Below, piece after piece: positions 1-9,699 of a DNA stretch of 64,000 nucleotides; the stretch's first letter is position 1; each line of letters starts with the position of its first letter. The notes under the pieces are model-generated. The model saw only the letters and a list, made by a program, of their open reading frames with translations. It made no database searches and was not told where the DNA came from. The DNA comes from Acanthococcus lagerstroemiae (taxonomy: Eukaryota > Arthropoda > Insecta > Hemiptera > Eriococcidae): assembly GCA_031841125.1 (NCBI GenBank), contig CM063113.1, positions 22,589,312-22,653,311 on the forward strand, given 5' to 3'. A program made the position numbers and the translations under genes.

Positions 1-1860
1 AAATTTTTTAGCTTTTTGAAAGTGGAAATACTGATTATCAAAAAATGTACTGATTATAATAAACTTGGAAATTATAAAACTTAATTGAAAAATAAGAATG
101 AAAAGAAAATTCCATCAGTAACTTTTTACAGTTTTTCGTATCAATACTGATATAATTTTAAATGACTGTTAGACACTTTGATACAACATACTACACCCCT
201 CCCCCCCAAAAAATCCACCAACGCTGATGAATGTAGGTCAACATTACTAATCCCCCCCCCTCACCCGAAAAAATTCCAGCGACTCCTCTGGAAGAAGGGT
301 AACTAAAATGAATTAAATTCAGAGAACATCTGAAAGTCAGTGATGTATCAGACAGGTGGGAAACCTATTTCAGATAGAAGATATAAAAAGATAGTTTTTT
401 AATAGAACTGTCTTGAAGATTTAAATATGCATAGATTCAAAACTATCTCTGAATATCAAGGAAAAATACCCATTTGTAAGAGCTCTATGTATCAGATAGC
501 GATTAACGAATAGAATTATCAATCTGTACTGTATACTTAGCAGGGCTTTATTTAGGGGGAGGGCACAAAAATTGGCCCCCATCAACAAGTTGTAATGGGT
601 AAAAAAAATCTAAGCCCGCTATACACTATTCGCGAATAATGACGAAAAAAATTATATTCGTATGAAGATAAGGCCCCGACTAGCTCTGGCCCCCTACAGT
701 GAAAAACATTAATCTGGCCTTGGTACTTAGTCTTGAAATATCTAGAAATAAGAACCTTAATTTTAAAACCCGAAACTGATAACGTAAGCGGCCACATATG
801 AAAACTGAAGACTTCTTTCTTTTTGCCAATCCTATAATCTCGTTATGGGTTAAAGGGTGCCAAAAAAATCATTCGATACGTGGAAAATCAATCTCATCTC
901 GAAATCACATCACTTGATCTTAGTTGATTCTTCTCAACCCGCGTTCACTCCTGTGCTCAAGACCAATTAACCTTCGATTCTTTAGGTCAACACTCCATAT
1001 CAACTGGTTCTACACCAATGTACACAGCTCCAATAACTTTTCTATATCAAGTTAGTATTAAAGAAACACATTAAAATCCAGTTTCTCTCCTCCCACGATT
1101 TAAATAATCGCGTATAAAAATCCAAGTATATGGCTGAAATCCAATCCGAATATGTCCACTATTGCTTCTAGACGTATATAGTCAGCAAACATAATATACT
1201 ACAAATTAACCAACAAAGCAACAATGTTTCTACGTTAATGATATAGTGAAAAGCAATTCGCAGGCTATATAAAGTCTAATTAAGTGTAATACAGCAGCCG
1301 GCACTCCCGGTTGCTGTTTTGCAACAAAGTTCTCCCGCTCCCCCAGATGGATTATAAAATCGCGCAAACGCGCCAATTTGTAGAGCTACTGATACAATTA
1401 TTATGTATACACGTTTTTGTACTTTTACATTATATTATTTATATTACGAGTATTATTATTATTATATATAGCGAATCTATCTTCGTAATTTTCAATTCTG
1501 AGTTTCTCAGACCGCTACACGTTAACTGGTTTCGCGAGCCATCCCGTACAAGGTTAAGAGAAGAAAAGAAAGAAAAGAAAAAAAAAAGAAAAAAAACAGA
1601 AGAGAAAAACTATACATAACTAATGACAGCTTTCTCTGGGGAGGGTCGCATGATCGAGAGATGGCCCTTAGTCGCACACACTAGATGACAATCATTAATC
1701 ACTCGCAAATTTATTCGAGTCCTCTAATTTGTTCTTCAATTTAGACGATAAAATCAGATCGGTTTGGACAGCCAGCGAATGAGCAAGAGTGATAAAAAAA
1801 AATAAGACAAAATCGTACAAAGTATTTTAATTATTCTCTCTCTCTCTCGTTACGCGTCCG
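1..1860. other. AT-rich non-coding sequence
   Basis: No supportable gene. A hAT-like left end (CAGGGCTTTATTTAGGGGG) starts at 541 but I see no partner end. A GA-rich stretch (about 1555-1610) and a short CT run (about 1836-1850) are simple sequence. The open frames here have no protein-like composition. Confidence 0.6.
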
Positions 1861-1870
1861 GTAAATTGTT

Positions 1871-2027
1871 TACATCCGAAGACCTTGCAAGGCATCGCTT
1901 TTATCAGCTCCGCGCTCCTTTTTATCGCCGTTCTCGTGATCGTGTGAAACGATCGCTCGAAAATGTCAAGGGCTCGTCGCGGCGTCCGTCGCACCGATTT
2001 CGAAATACAAGATCGGTGTGCAACCAG
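1871..2027 (+). other. Possible first exon with a strong splice donor
   Basis: A CpG-rich island in AT-rich DNA contains an ATG at 1963 (context AAAATGT) followed by 21 open codons. It ends at CAG|GTGAGT, with the donor GT at 2028-2029, a perfect match to the consensus. The encoded start is Arg-rich (MSRARRGVRRTDFEIQ). No downstream exon was found and the protein is not recognised. The exon could equally be a chance donor in unique sequence, so this is a weak call resting on base composition and the donor only. Confidence 0.22.
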
Positions 2028-2033
2028 GTGAGT

Positions 2034-2840
2034 CTCGATGTTCGATGCTCTGTTCGCACTTTCGCGGTCGGAGACGCGTTTCCGGACACCTTTTTCAAAA
2101 ACACCTGGCCGAAGCTCAATCAAACGTGCACAAAGTTGCGAAAAGGTCATCGGCCTGAAGACGAAAGCCTTTTCGAAAATATAAAGTTGATTTGCGCCAC
2201 AGGGTCCGCTCCATCAATCGCGTGTACTTTTTCACGAAACGTCACCAATCCATTGTACTTGACCTTCCGAGCTTCACCTCTGAACGCATTCGACAAAAAA
2301 TGCCACCAAACATGAAACGTGGTCGCTTCATGACTTGACTGCCAGGCTTCGAAAAAGATTACGTGAACAGGCTTCATATCTCTCCCAGCAACATCCCAAT
2401 AAGTTAGAACGACCATAGTATCAATCGAGGTGGATAGATAGCGTTTTCTGAAGTCCCCCGCCAATTATCAGGAACAAAGGATTGTTTCCCTCCAGAATAC
2501 ACTACCCTAAAACGGGGTACCTTTGACTTTGCGGGGCAAGTTTGATTATTGCAGTTTTTGTTAGAAATCGCCCTTTAGCGGTGAAATGAGCAACTATTTG
2601 GTGGGTTTAATAGCAGAGTTATGTAGCAGAATATTCCATTTGTAGGGTGTGCCAATTTACTTTTTCTTCTTCTGTAGTCCAGAGCGCTTTTGGCTGTTAT
2701 GCCAACATCAATGGAGCACCCTAAATGAGACTTGTCTCTTGTGGTCCTGTAGTCATAGTCGAGAGTAGTACCGTACGGTGAACCTGTTTAGTCGTGTGCT
2801 CCTATTGGTTGTCTGTGATTGTGCAGTCTGTCCAATCCGT
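2034..2840. other. No recognisable gene
   Basis: Both strands carry open frames of 100-150 codons, but they overlap each other, are low in homology cues and show no splice logic. The part from about 2660 may be 3' flank or 3' UTR of the neighbouring minus-strand retroelement. Confidence 0.4.
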
Positions 2841-3194
2841 GGGTGTTATGTTAATAGTTCTCGCTTTGGAAGTTAGTTGTTGTGTTTATTAGGTTATTTT
2901 GTTTTATTTTTGCATTTATTATTTTTAAATGTTCTTTTAATTTTCTTTTTCTGGTGTTGTTTTCTATGAGTAGGATTTTGTACTTTTCTGTCAATTTGTC
3001 ATTTTTATGTCCCTGGTTATATCCCGGAAGCGCCACGAATGGGCCTGCGTCAGAATAGGGGGGATCGCTTTGAGGTAGCTCCTGCTACCCCCATTTCTCC
3101 TGTCGCCTCCTCACGGCGGCGAATCTACGGCGTCTTATTCTTCATCTTCGCTGTCGAGTTGCGCCGGATCGTCTTCTTCGTCGGTTGATGGCAG

Positions 3195-3892
3195 CTACGA
3201 CATCGTCGTCGTCGTTGATGTTGGTGGGATGGCGAGTGCCGGCATAGGGTGCTGCGTCCGCTGTCTTTGTCTCTGCCAATCCAGCTTCATCTTGCGGCCC
3301 AACGTCTTTTTGACAAAGGCAGCTGCCTGATCCCATCCCGCTCTGCTCTTCAGCATGGTCGGGACCAGGTTCTCCGGTGTAAGCGGCTCAAAGCTCGTGT
3401 TTTGAAAGGCGGCCGCCTCTTCTTTCCTCTCTTGGTCGAATGCCGGACACTCGTACAGGGTGTGCCAGGCATCAGCATCTCGCCCTCCTGCAGCGCAGTA
3501 AGAGCACCGCGGGCTTTCTACTATGACCATCCGGTGCAGATACTTGTTGAACACTCCATGGCCGCTCATCACCTGCGTGAGGTAGAAATCCAGCTGGCCA
3601 TGGCGTCTGCCCAACTACGCGTTAAGGTCACGTACTAGCAGTTGGGTTCACTCTCCTTTGGTACTGCGGGAGAGCCGCTCTTCCCATATGTGAAGCGTCG
3701 ACTGCCTATTATCCCGCTTGACCCGTAGCGCCGCCCTGCTCTTCGGTGGTATCTTCCGCGTTGCGCTGTATACTCTCTTCCGCTCATCCACTAGTAACTC
3801 CACTGGCGGTATACCTGCTAGCACGAAAACTGCCTCTGTGGAGACCGTGTGATAGGCACTGAAACACCTCAGTGCAGGCTTCCGTTGGACTG
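3195..3892 (-). pseudogene. R1-type element, C-terminal region with zinc-knuckle motif
   Basis: After the shift near 3890 the minus strand encodes QRKPALRCFSAYHTVSTEA and VFVLAGIPPVELLVDERKR, the conserved post-RT region of R1-type elements. After an in-frame stop near 3620 comes LGRRHGQLDFYLTQVMSGHG and a Cys-His motif CSYC...WHTLYECPAF, the typical CCHC C-terminal domain. A 3' UTR of unknown length follows to at least about 3040. Confidence 0.85.
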
Positions 3893-4530
3893 TTACCAGA
3901 TCGGTTCTTCTGTACTCCCTGACACCGATGGTGTCGAACCAGATTGGCGGGCATATAGAAGGACCGACATGGCGACGTTCGCCAACAGTTTATGGTTCTT
4001 CTCTGTCGGCCTCCCTAGGTTCGACATGAGTCGGCTTAGTCCGGCTACGATTCTCTCTGCTTTTTGCGCTGTCCTCTTCGCGTGTTCTCTGAACGACAGC
4101 TTCCCGTCGAACCGCAGCCTGAGGTACTTCAGGGCTGTACAGGGCGCAATCTCCACTCCCTTTAGACGAAAGGAAGGAGGGTTGTACTGCCGACGGCGTG
4201 TAAACAACACCGCTTCTGCCTTCTCAGCTGCTAGGCACAACCTGGCCAACTCGATCCAACGGGTCACTGCCTCCAGTCCCGCGTTCACCTGGCTTTCAAG
4301 CGTGGCTACGTCGTTTTCGACTGCGACCACCAGAGTGTCATCGGCGAAGCAGATGATGTTCACTCCTGGTGGTACTTCTGCTCGCAGGATGCCGTCAAAC
4401 GCGATATTCCGCAGGAGTGGACCAAGAACTGATCCCTGCGGAACCCCGCACGACATCTCCCGCTGCACCACACCCGTAGCAGTTTCCTCGCGAATTATCC
4501 GACCACAAAAGTAGTCCTGGATAATTTCGC
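3893..4530 (-). pseudogene. R1-type reverse transcriptase, palm and thumb
   Basis: In order: RIIREETATGVVQREMSCGV, then GVPQGSVLGP (RT block 4-5), then CFADDTLVVA with the catalytic FADD box. The thumb follows, including LKYLRLRFDGKLSFREHA, which corresponds to the usual LKYLGL-D block. The open stretch is over 200 codons, long for a fossil, so inactivation may be fairly recent. It ends at a TAG near 3893 and continues in a shifted frame. Confidence 0.9.
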
Positions 4531-4531
4531 G

Positions 4532-4745
4532 TCAATACGCGGGGACCGACGCGTTCTCCAGCGCCCCCAATAAGCGCGTCCACGGCATCGTGTTGAACGC
4601 ATTCTGTATGTCGAGGCTGACGGCTGCACCGAATTGGAGCTTTTGGATTGCTGACTGTGCCAGCCTCATCAGCTTCCCGGCGGCATCAATCATCGATCTT
4701 CCAGCTCGGAACCCATACTGGTTGGCGCTCAAGAGGATGACCTCT
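4532..4745 (-). pseudogene. R1-type reverse transcriptase, fingers/palm segment
   Basis: The minus strand reads ILLSANQYGFRAGRS, MIDAAGKLM, then VSLDIQNAFNTMPW, matching RT blocks that in R1 elements read QYGFRKGRSTIDA and LDIKNAFNS. The Asp in LDIQNAF is the first catalytic aspartate of RT. The frame stops at 4532-4534 and the reading continues in another frame (next entry), so one frameshift separates the two. Confidence 0.85.
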
Positions 4746-4748
4746 TTG

Positions 4749-5185
4749 GAAGTCCCTACAGAACGGTGATGAAGAAGATCGGGGGACCTCCCATAACCGA
4801 GCGTATGGAGCCGAGCACTGCGGAACAAGCAGTGGACCATCTATTTCCACAACGCCCAGCACCAGTGGACACACCTCTGGAAGTGAACGCCGTACCACCA
4901 CTGATGCAGCGGAAATCGACGCGACAGTAGACCGAATACAAACAAAAGCGAAGAAAGCGCCGGGACCAGATGGGATACCGAATTCCATCAGGCCGACCCG
5001 GGAATACTGGCTGCAGTCTTCAGTGCAGCGTTAAGCGGAGCAGCATTTCCCGCCAGATGGAAGATAGCCCGCCTGGTGCTGTTGCCGAACCCAGGGAAAC
5101 CAGTCGGCGGGCTAGCGTCATACCGACCGTTATGTTTGCTGGACACAGTTGGGAAGATTTTCGAGAGGATCATCGCATTATAATA
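4749..5185 (+). pseudogene. R1-type reverse transcriptase, N-terminal (fingers) part, inverted
   Basis: The plus strand encodes VMKKIGGPPITERMEPSTAE and LFPQRP, the linker ahead of the RT domain. After a frameshift it gives AEIDATVDRIQ and KKAPGPDGIPN, the hallmark RT block of R1/Jockey-type elements. After another shift it gives ILAAVFSAALSG, then ARLVLLPNPGKP and SYRPLCLLDTVGKIFERII. At least two frameshifts make it non-functional. The orientation is opposite to the rest of the element, consistent with 5' inversion. Right after it, at about 5198, a SINE body begins. Confidence 0.85.
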
Positions 5186-5197
5186 GAATCCCTCGTT

Positions 5198-5317
5198 TTC
5201 ATTTGCTCTCACCCGAGCCCTGAAACAGCCCCTTTGAGCATTACCTCAGGGACATCGGGGAGCCTTTTAGGGATGCTTTAGCCATCTTCTCTTCTTACAG
5301 GGAATCGGCCTAGGTCG
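5198..5317 (-). repeat. SINE body, copy 1
   Basis: About 115 bp is alignable by eye with 45657-45770 in the same orientation, including TTTGCTCTC, CGAGCATTAC-like and CGGCCTAGGTCGA blocks. The 45-kb copy is joined to a tRNA-like head, so this is probably the same SINE family. It starts about 12 bp from the end of the inverted R1 segment. Confidence 0.6.
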
Positions 5318-5534
5318 ACTGCGCTATCTTCCTGTCGAATACCCGTATCACTAGCCCCGTGGTTTTAAGACGGTGAGTTCAACGAGCACCAGCAGGTAGC
5401 GCCTTACCCATTTACAGCTTTCAGATACTGGCGACCGATTACACAATTCTCGGAAGCCTCTGCTGTAAGTGGTTGTGACTCTGTGTACGTTATCAGAATG
5501 CGGTGTTAGAATGTGTGACGAGTTCTTTCTTGCA

Positions 5535-5617
5535 TTACTGATAACGGTGCCTGTGTTGGGAATCGAACCCGGTGCCTTCGACCTTCGAGTTCTTACCGCT
5601 ACACCACAGAGCCACTA
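5535..5617 (-). repeat. tRNA-derived sequence (SINE head or tRNA pseudogene)
   Basis: The minus strand carries an A-box-like TGGTGTAGCGGTAA (complement of about 5592-5605) and a B box GGTTCGATTCC (complement of 5559-5569), correctly spaced for RNA polymerase III. The presumed acceptor arms do not pair, so this is not an intact tRNA gene. No usable anticodon arm can be assigned with confidence. Confidence 0.55.
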
Positions 5618-5639
5618 TTACAATAGAATGTTCCAATTA

Positions 5640-6220
5640 TTATAAATTATTTGTTCTCTCTCTCTCTCTCTCAATATAATTTGCTGATTTTTAGATTTTT
5701 AAATGACCACTGAAAATAAATGACTTTGAATGAAAACCGATTTAACGGACGAACTGAAACCGAAACTAAACTTTATTGCGTCTTATTTTTTGGCTCACTG
5801 AGCAAAGCTTGTCTTGAGGCCGTATTATAGTATTTTTTGAGTTTTCCGAATATTTACGTACACTAAAAAAAGAAGAAATATATAAAATAAGAAAAAAAAA
5901 CTAACAGTGCAATTTGGAAGAAAAACAAAAAAACAGAAACATAAAAACAAAATAAAATAAAATAAAAAGAACAAATGAATAGTAGAAAACGAAAATAAGC
6001 CATGAAAAACTACCGATCCCGCCCCCATCCGCCATTTACAAATTAATGAATTAGAAATTAGAGAAACGAAAATGAATTTTGTTATATTTTTCCAGCACTA
6101 GAAAATTTACTGTTTATTTTATTTATTTATTTTTATTGTTTGTTTATTAGTTGCTGTTTATTTATTTTGTGCGTGTTTATAGTAGGCTATTTTATAAGTT
6201 TTATTATTTTTTTAGTATTT
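5640..6220. other. AT-rich low-complexity tract
   Basis: It contains a CT run (about 5655-5672), AAAAT-type repeats (about 5930-5970) and T/A-rich sequence at 6110-6210. The last part is probably the 3' tail region of the adjacent minus-strand retroelement. Confidence 0.6.
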
Positions 6221-6224
6221 TTTG

Positions 6225-6790
6225 CTAGGGTACACATGATTTCTGCTTTATGGGATGGACTGAGGTTATTGAAAAATGAAATGCCCTGGTACCTATAGTT
6301 TTGTTGTCCCCTTGCTGTATTTTTTTTGGCACCCTAATGTTACAAAGGTTATGTCTAGTTGTTATGCTATGATTTTTCTGTATGCGTAGTAAGTTATTGG
6401 TTTTCATGTAAGTCAAGGTGTTTTTAATAATATGTAATTTTTGTATGTTTAATAAGTTTGTTATTTTATAGATCTGAGTTGTAGACGTCCTTGGGTGGAA
6501 ATTGAATATGATTTTTATGATCTTATTTTGCACTATTTGTAAGGGCTTTATTGTTGTTGGATAAGCACTACCCCATGCTATTATGCCATAGTTTAATATG
6601 GATTGTACTAGCGCGTAGTAGACATCATATTTTATTTTAGTGTTTGTTATGTTGCTTATACTTAACATGAAATATGTGAGTTTTCTCAATCTTGAAGCCA
6701 ATTTATTTGGCTTTTCTATGTTAAATTTTTATCTATAATTATGCCCAGATATCGAAGTTGACCGTTTTTATATAGAACTCCACATACATT
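6225..6790 (-). pseudogene. Non-LTR retrotransposon RT thumb/C-terminal fragment
   Basis: The minus strand has QLRYLGIIIDKNLT (typical YLGI-D block), a stop, then RKLTYFMLSISNIT and YYALVQSILNYGIIAWGSAY. The last corresponds to the YGIIVWG-type block after the RT palm in CR1/L2/Jockey-like elements. It continues with PLQIVQNKIIKIIFNF. The catalytic FADD part is missing on the 5' side. The clade is not decidable by eye. The AT-rich lower-coordinate side fits its 3' end. Confidence 0.75.
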
Positions 6791-7110
6791 TTTGTATTAA
6801 TCGTCCTGCCTGGCTACTTTCTATGTAGCACCATGCAAGCCTTTAACAAAAGTCTTTTATCTCCTGCATTTCTGTACTCCCGGCACGTGATCTTTTCAAA
6901 ACCACGTTCTTCTTCTTCTTCTCATGCCTCACTCTTCTTTTTCTCCCTTGATCGACTAGGTAGGACATCTGTTTAGTTCAGTCACAGTTTATTTATAGCA
7001 CTTACAAAGATCTATTCTTTCTATCGGTTAATCAATACACGCACTTTTTCTACTCTCGCATTTCTGTGATATCGTATGCCTTCGTTCCGATGAGGACTAC
7101 ATCAAATGTA
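6786..7110. repeat. Interspersed repeat family A, copy 1
   Basis: ATTTTTGTATTAATCGTCCT, CCTGGCT and TAGCAC blocks, then TCGACTAGGTAGGACA, and near the end CGCATTTCTGTGATAT. The same ordered blocks occur at 35225-35485, and the last block also occurs at 8900-8975. The mariner copy at 7122-7908 interrupts the end of this repeat. No coding capacity is seen. Confidence 0.7.
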
Positions 7111-7399
7111 GCATTTACGTAAGCTGTCGCTGAGTAACTGAGACTAAAATTCGTACGGCCCACCAACGCTACCTATTGGCGTTTCAACGCATTAGTGGAA
7201 TAATTTGGTTCATTAGCTAATCGATTTTTTTTAAATCGTCATCTTCATTAAGGACACGAATATCTTTTTTCAAAAGAAGCGCCATTCATGGCTATACAGG
7301 CGTTTGTTCGTTCTTATTGCCATTTATCGAACGTTTTTGCGTATTCTGCCGCCGGTAAGGAGGAGAAAAACATCTGTGCTGCGGTGATGACTACTTTTC

Positions 7400-7500
7400 T
7401 TAATTCGTGTTGAATTGACGACCACATAAGGCTGCCTTCAGTTGAGGAAATGACCAAAAGTCGCAGGGGACGAGGTCAGGACTATACGGGAGGGGGGGGG
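7400..7500 (-). pseudogene. Mariner transposase fragment with third catalytic Asp block
   Basis: The minus strand encodes PYSPDLVPCDFWSFPQLKAA and LCGRQF. This matches the YSPDLAPCDFWLFP block of mariner transposases, whose PD aspartate is the third catalytic residue of the DD34D triad. The continuation on the minus strand (ITAAQMFFSSLPAAEYAKTF, DKWQ) reaches a stop, giving a C-terminus homologous to the plus-strand copy at 7583-7678. Confidence 0.85.
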
Positions 7501-7582
7501 TGAATTGTGATTTTTTAGGAGTCATCACCGCGGCGCAGATGTTTTTCTTCTCGTTACCGGCGGCGGAATACACGAAAAAACG

Positions 7583-7678
7583 TTTGATAAATGGCAAGAA
7601 CGAATGGACGCCTGTATAGCCGTGAATGGTGCTTCTATTGAAAGAGATATTTGTGTACTTAATGAAGATGATGATTAA
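7583..7678 (+). pseudogene. Mariner transposase C-terminus on the opposite strand
   Basis: FDKWQERMDACIAVNGASIE, then RDICVLNEDDD and a stop at 7676-7678. This is the usual KW-x-R-x3-CI-x3-G end of mariner transposases. It is the inverted duplicate of the end encoded on the minus strand in the left arm. Confidence 0.8.
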
Positions 7679-7949
7679 TAAAAAATTTTGTAATTGTATG
7701 CTTTTTTTCCTTCTTTAAAAAACCTGGAGGGGTCAACGCATATGGTTTCTTTCAAATTGGTCTGGAATAGCGAGTTTTCAATCAAATGAGCTCGGCGTGG
7801 TCTCAATTGATAGCTAATGAACCAAATTATCCCCTTACTGTGTTGAAAAGCCGATAGGTAGCGTTGGTGGGCCATACGAATTTTAGTCTCAGTTACTTAG
7901 CGACAGCCTATGTATTTATTCTTTTAGCGGCAACATTTAGATCTATGGG

Positions 7950-8345
7950 TAACTTCTATTTCTATCCCTGCTAAAATCCAGTTATTAGGATATGCCTCCC
8001 TCAGTCTCGCCCATTCGGTTTGGTCGGCGGTGGTTCTATGATAAACTTTGGTTTTGCAGATTTTACCAAGTCGTCTGCCCACCTAGTCTTTTGTTTCCCT
8101 GGCTTTCTACTTTCTAAAATTTGGCATTCCGTGAATGACTAACGTGTCCCGCCCAGTCCCTTTTTAGTCTTCTGCAGCGGATTATATTCATATTTCGTTT
8201 TAATTTTTGTTTTACTTTCGTAACCTTAATTTTATCCCTCAATTTGATGCCTAATACCTCTATGGCTCTTTCGAGTAAGTTTTGGGTTGTTTCGATTTTC
8301 CGTTCTATTTTTTTTTTTTTTCTGTCAATGCTAGGACATGGAGTA
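7950..8345 (-). pseudogene. RTE-type non-LTR element, 3' coding end
   Basis: The minus strand reads LLERAIEVLGIKLRDKIKVT, then RRLKRDWAGHVSHSRN (the W-AGH-R block) and, after a stop, KPGKQKTRWADDLVK, matching the GRP-RWADD block. These blocks end RTE-type elements often annotated as craniofacial-development-protein-like. Only the C-terminal part is present and it is frameshifted. Confidence 0.75.
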
Positions 8346-8407
8346 AACAACTGTTAAAGATTTGACATTTGTGAGTGACCGGGTAGTTATTTCTTAGAAT
8401 TGACTTT

Positions 8408-8795
8408 AAGCTCCAGCATTTTTCCACGTTGGTGTGGTGGGACGTATGGCGATGCACGCATGCCAAAGTGGCCCCTGAGACACCGCACTCCCGGCATCGG
8501 AAACTACCCTTTCGGGCATCGCATCAGTACTGAGGGGAACGCTTTGGGGCCGGGCCCGAGCCCCCATTTCTCCTGGCCGGAACGGTGCGCGCGTCCTGCC
8601 AGGGCCACCACGGGGTTCTCTACTGACCAAGGTCCGCACTCCCAGAGTACTCGCCTGGAAATTTCAGGTCCCCCGCAGCAGGACGCGCTGCCTCTTCCTC
8701 TTCACTCACTCGTCGTGTGAGACTCGTCTGATTGAAGCTCCAGCCCTTGCACTGCGGGCGAGCTCGGCTCTAAGCTCCAGAATTTTTTCCACGTT
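8408..8795. mobile_element. GC-rich ~340-bp insertion between 24-bp direct repeats
   Basis: TAAGCTCCAGCATTTTTCC ACGTT at about 8407-8430 is repeated with one substitution and one extra T at 8771-8795. Between them lies GC-rich sequence unlike its surroundings. The first 60 bp (GTATGGCGATGCACGCATGC, then GACACCGCAC) recur inverted at about 59118-59180. This looks like a retroposed or inserted unit with a long target-site duplication. No ORF with recognisable product is present. Confidence 0.55.
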
Positions 8796-8899
8796 AAAGC
8801 TATTCTTCTTTCTACCTCCTTTCCCGTTTGATTATTGAATGAAACTCTTTGTCCTAAGCAAATGATATTTTCAACTATTTCGATTTTTTATCATTAATT

Positions 8900-8975
8900 T
8901 TTATCGTTTCTACTCTCTCATTTCTGTGATATAGTATGCTTTCGCTCCGGGGCGGACTAAAAACATCTCTCGTGA
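8900..8975. repeat. Interspersed repeat family A, partial copy
   Basis: TTCTACTCTCTCATTTCTGT and GATATAGTATGCTTTCGCTC match the block at 7047-7090. AACATCTCTCG matches the end of the copy at 35.4 kb. Confidence 0.6.
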
Positions 8976-9119
8976 AGAACCCGCAGGTCCTACTAGCAAG
9001 CGAAAGAAATAAGAGTTACTGGGTACTGTACGAATTCCAAAATCATGAATCGAAAAACAGACTTCTGCGCTAAAATCTTATTCTTGAGGAAAGGTTAAGA
9101 TTTTCTTACAGCATCCAAC

Positions 9120-9690
9120 CATCGTTCATGTTGCAATTTTCAGTGTTTCAGCCTGATCTGTTCACGCGTCTTACGGGTCACGAGACCAGACTTCCCATAT
9201 CTCATCGCGGTCGAAGAGACGTGCGAGGCTCCCTCGTCATCGTCGTGCTTCTCCGTTCGTCGAGTATTCCTCAACCGCGAGCCACAAAATCAGCTGGTGC
9301 AATTCGAAATCGCCAAGCCCCCTCGCCAATGTTAATCTTATTCCATCCAGGACATCCTGCGCACGATTCGGCGTCGCATTCAATCGCCTGCCCTCGAACG
9401 ATTAAAGGTCTGCGAGGTAACGAAAGAAGAAGAAAAAAAAAGTCTCGAACATTTCTACTATTCGGACCTTGGCTGGTACACAAAAGGTCGACGTTTCGCG
9501 AAAGAGTAAACAAGTGGCGAGAATACTGTTCAGTCACTTCGATCGAATTTCACGCGATCTTACACACAGATCGGCGGACGCCTTGAAAATTTTCATCTTT
9601 GTGCCAGAGCGTTTCGCAGACGCCGCAGAACGAAGAAGGCGACAACACAGGGCCATAACCAATTATTGTATATAATAATCCATATTTAGA
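9120..9690. other. CpG-containing unique block, no supportable exon
   Basis: GC- and CpG-rich relative to flanks, with overlapping open frames on both strands (about 150 codons plus, 88 minus). Neither frame resembles a known family and no matching splice pair was found. It could be a promoter/5' UTR region or conserved non-coding sequence. A GCA repeat follows at 9709-9725. Confidence 0.35.
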
Positions 9691-9699
9691 CAAGCGTCT

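Larger units (their letters stand above)
3040..5190 (-). mobile_element. R1-type non-LTR retrotransposon, 5' truncated, with inverted 5' segment
   Basis: The 3' part (about 4745 down to about 3040) reads on the minus strand and the 5' part (about 4749-5185) reads on the plus strand. Both belong to one R1-type reverse transcriptase ORF. The plus segment ends with the motif GKIFERII, and the minus segment begins with the block that directly follows it in this family (ANQYGFRAGRS). The inverted piece therefore ends where the non-inverted piece begins, the signature of twin priming during insertion. The endonuclease domain is absent. The 3' boundary is uncertain and could extend to about 2850. 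Confidence 0.85.
7122..7908. mobile_element. Palindromic mariner-type remnant flanked by TA
   Basis: Two inverted arms start AGCTGTCGCTGAGTAACTG (7122) and end CTTAGCGACAGCC (7908), each flanked by the dinucleotide TA (7120-7121 and 7909-7910), the mariner target site. The arms (about 7122-7410 and 7500-7908) are highly similar over about 290 bp. The right arm has about 115 bp more (about 7679-7795). Each arm carries a mariner 3' coding end, one per strand, so the copy is an inverted duplication and not a simple element. Confidence 0.8.

Noticed and set aside
2147..2464. 105-codon minus-strand frame
   Set aside because: No family resemblance, no splice support, and overlapped by an equally long plus-strand frame.
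3849..4514. Plus-strand 221-codon open frame
   Set aside because: Antisense shadow of the R1 reverse transcriptase, whose FADD and GVPQGS motifs read on the minus strand.
5535..5617. Functional tRNA gene
   Set aside because: A and B boxes are present but the acceptor ends do not pair and no convincing anticodon arm forms.
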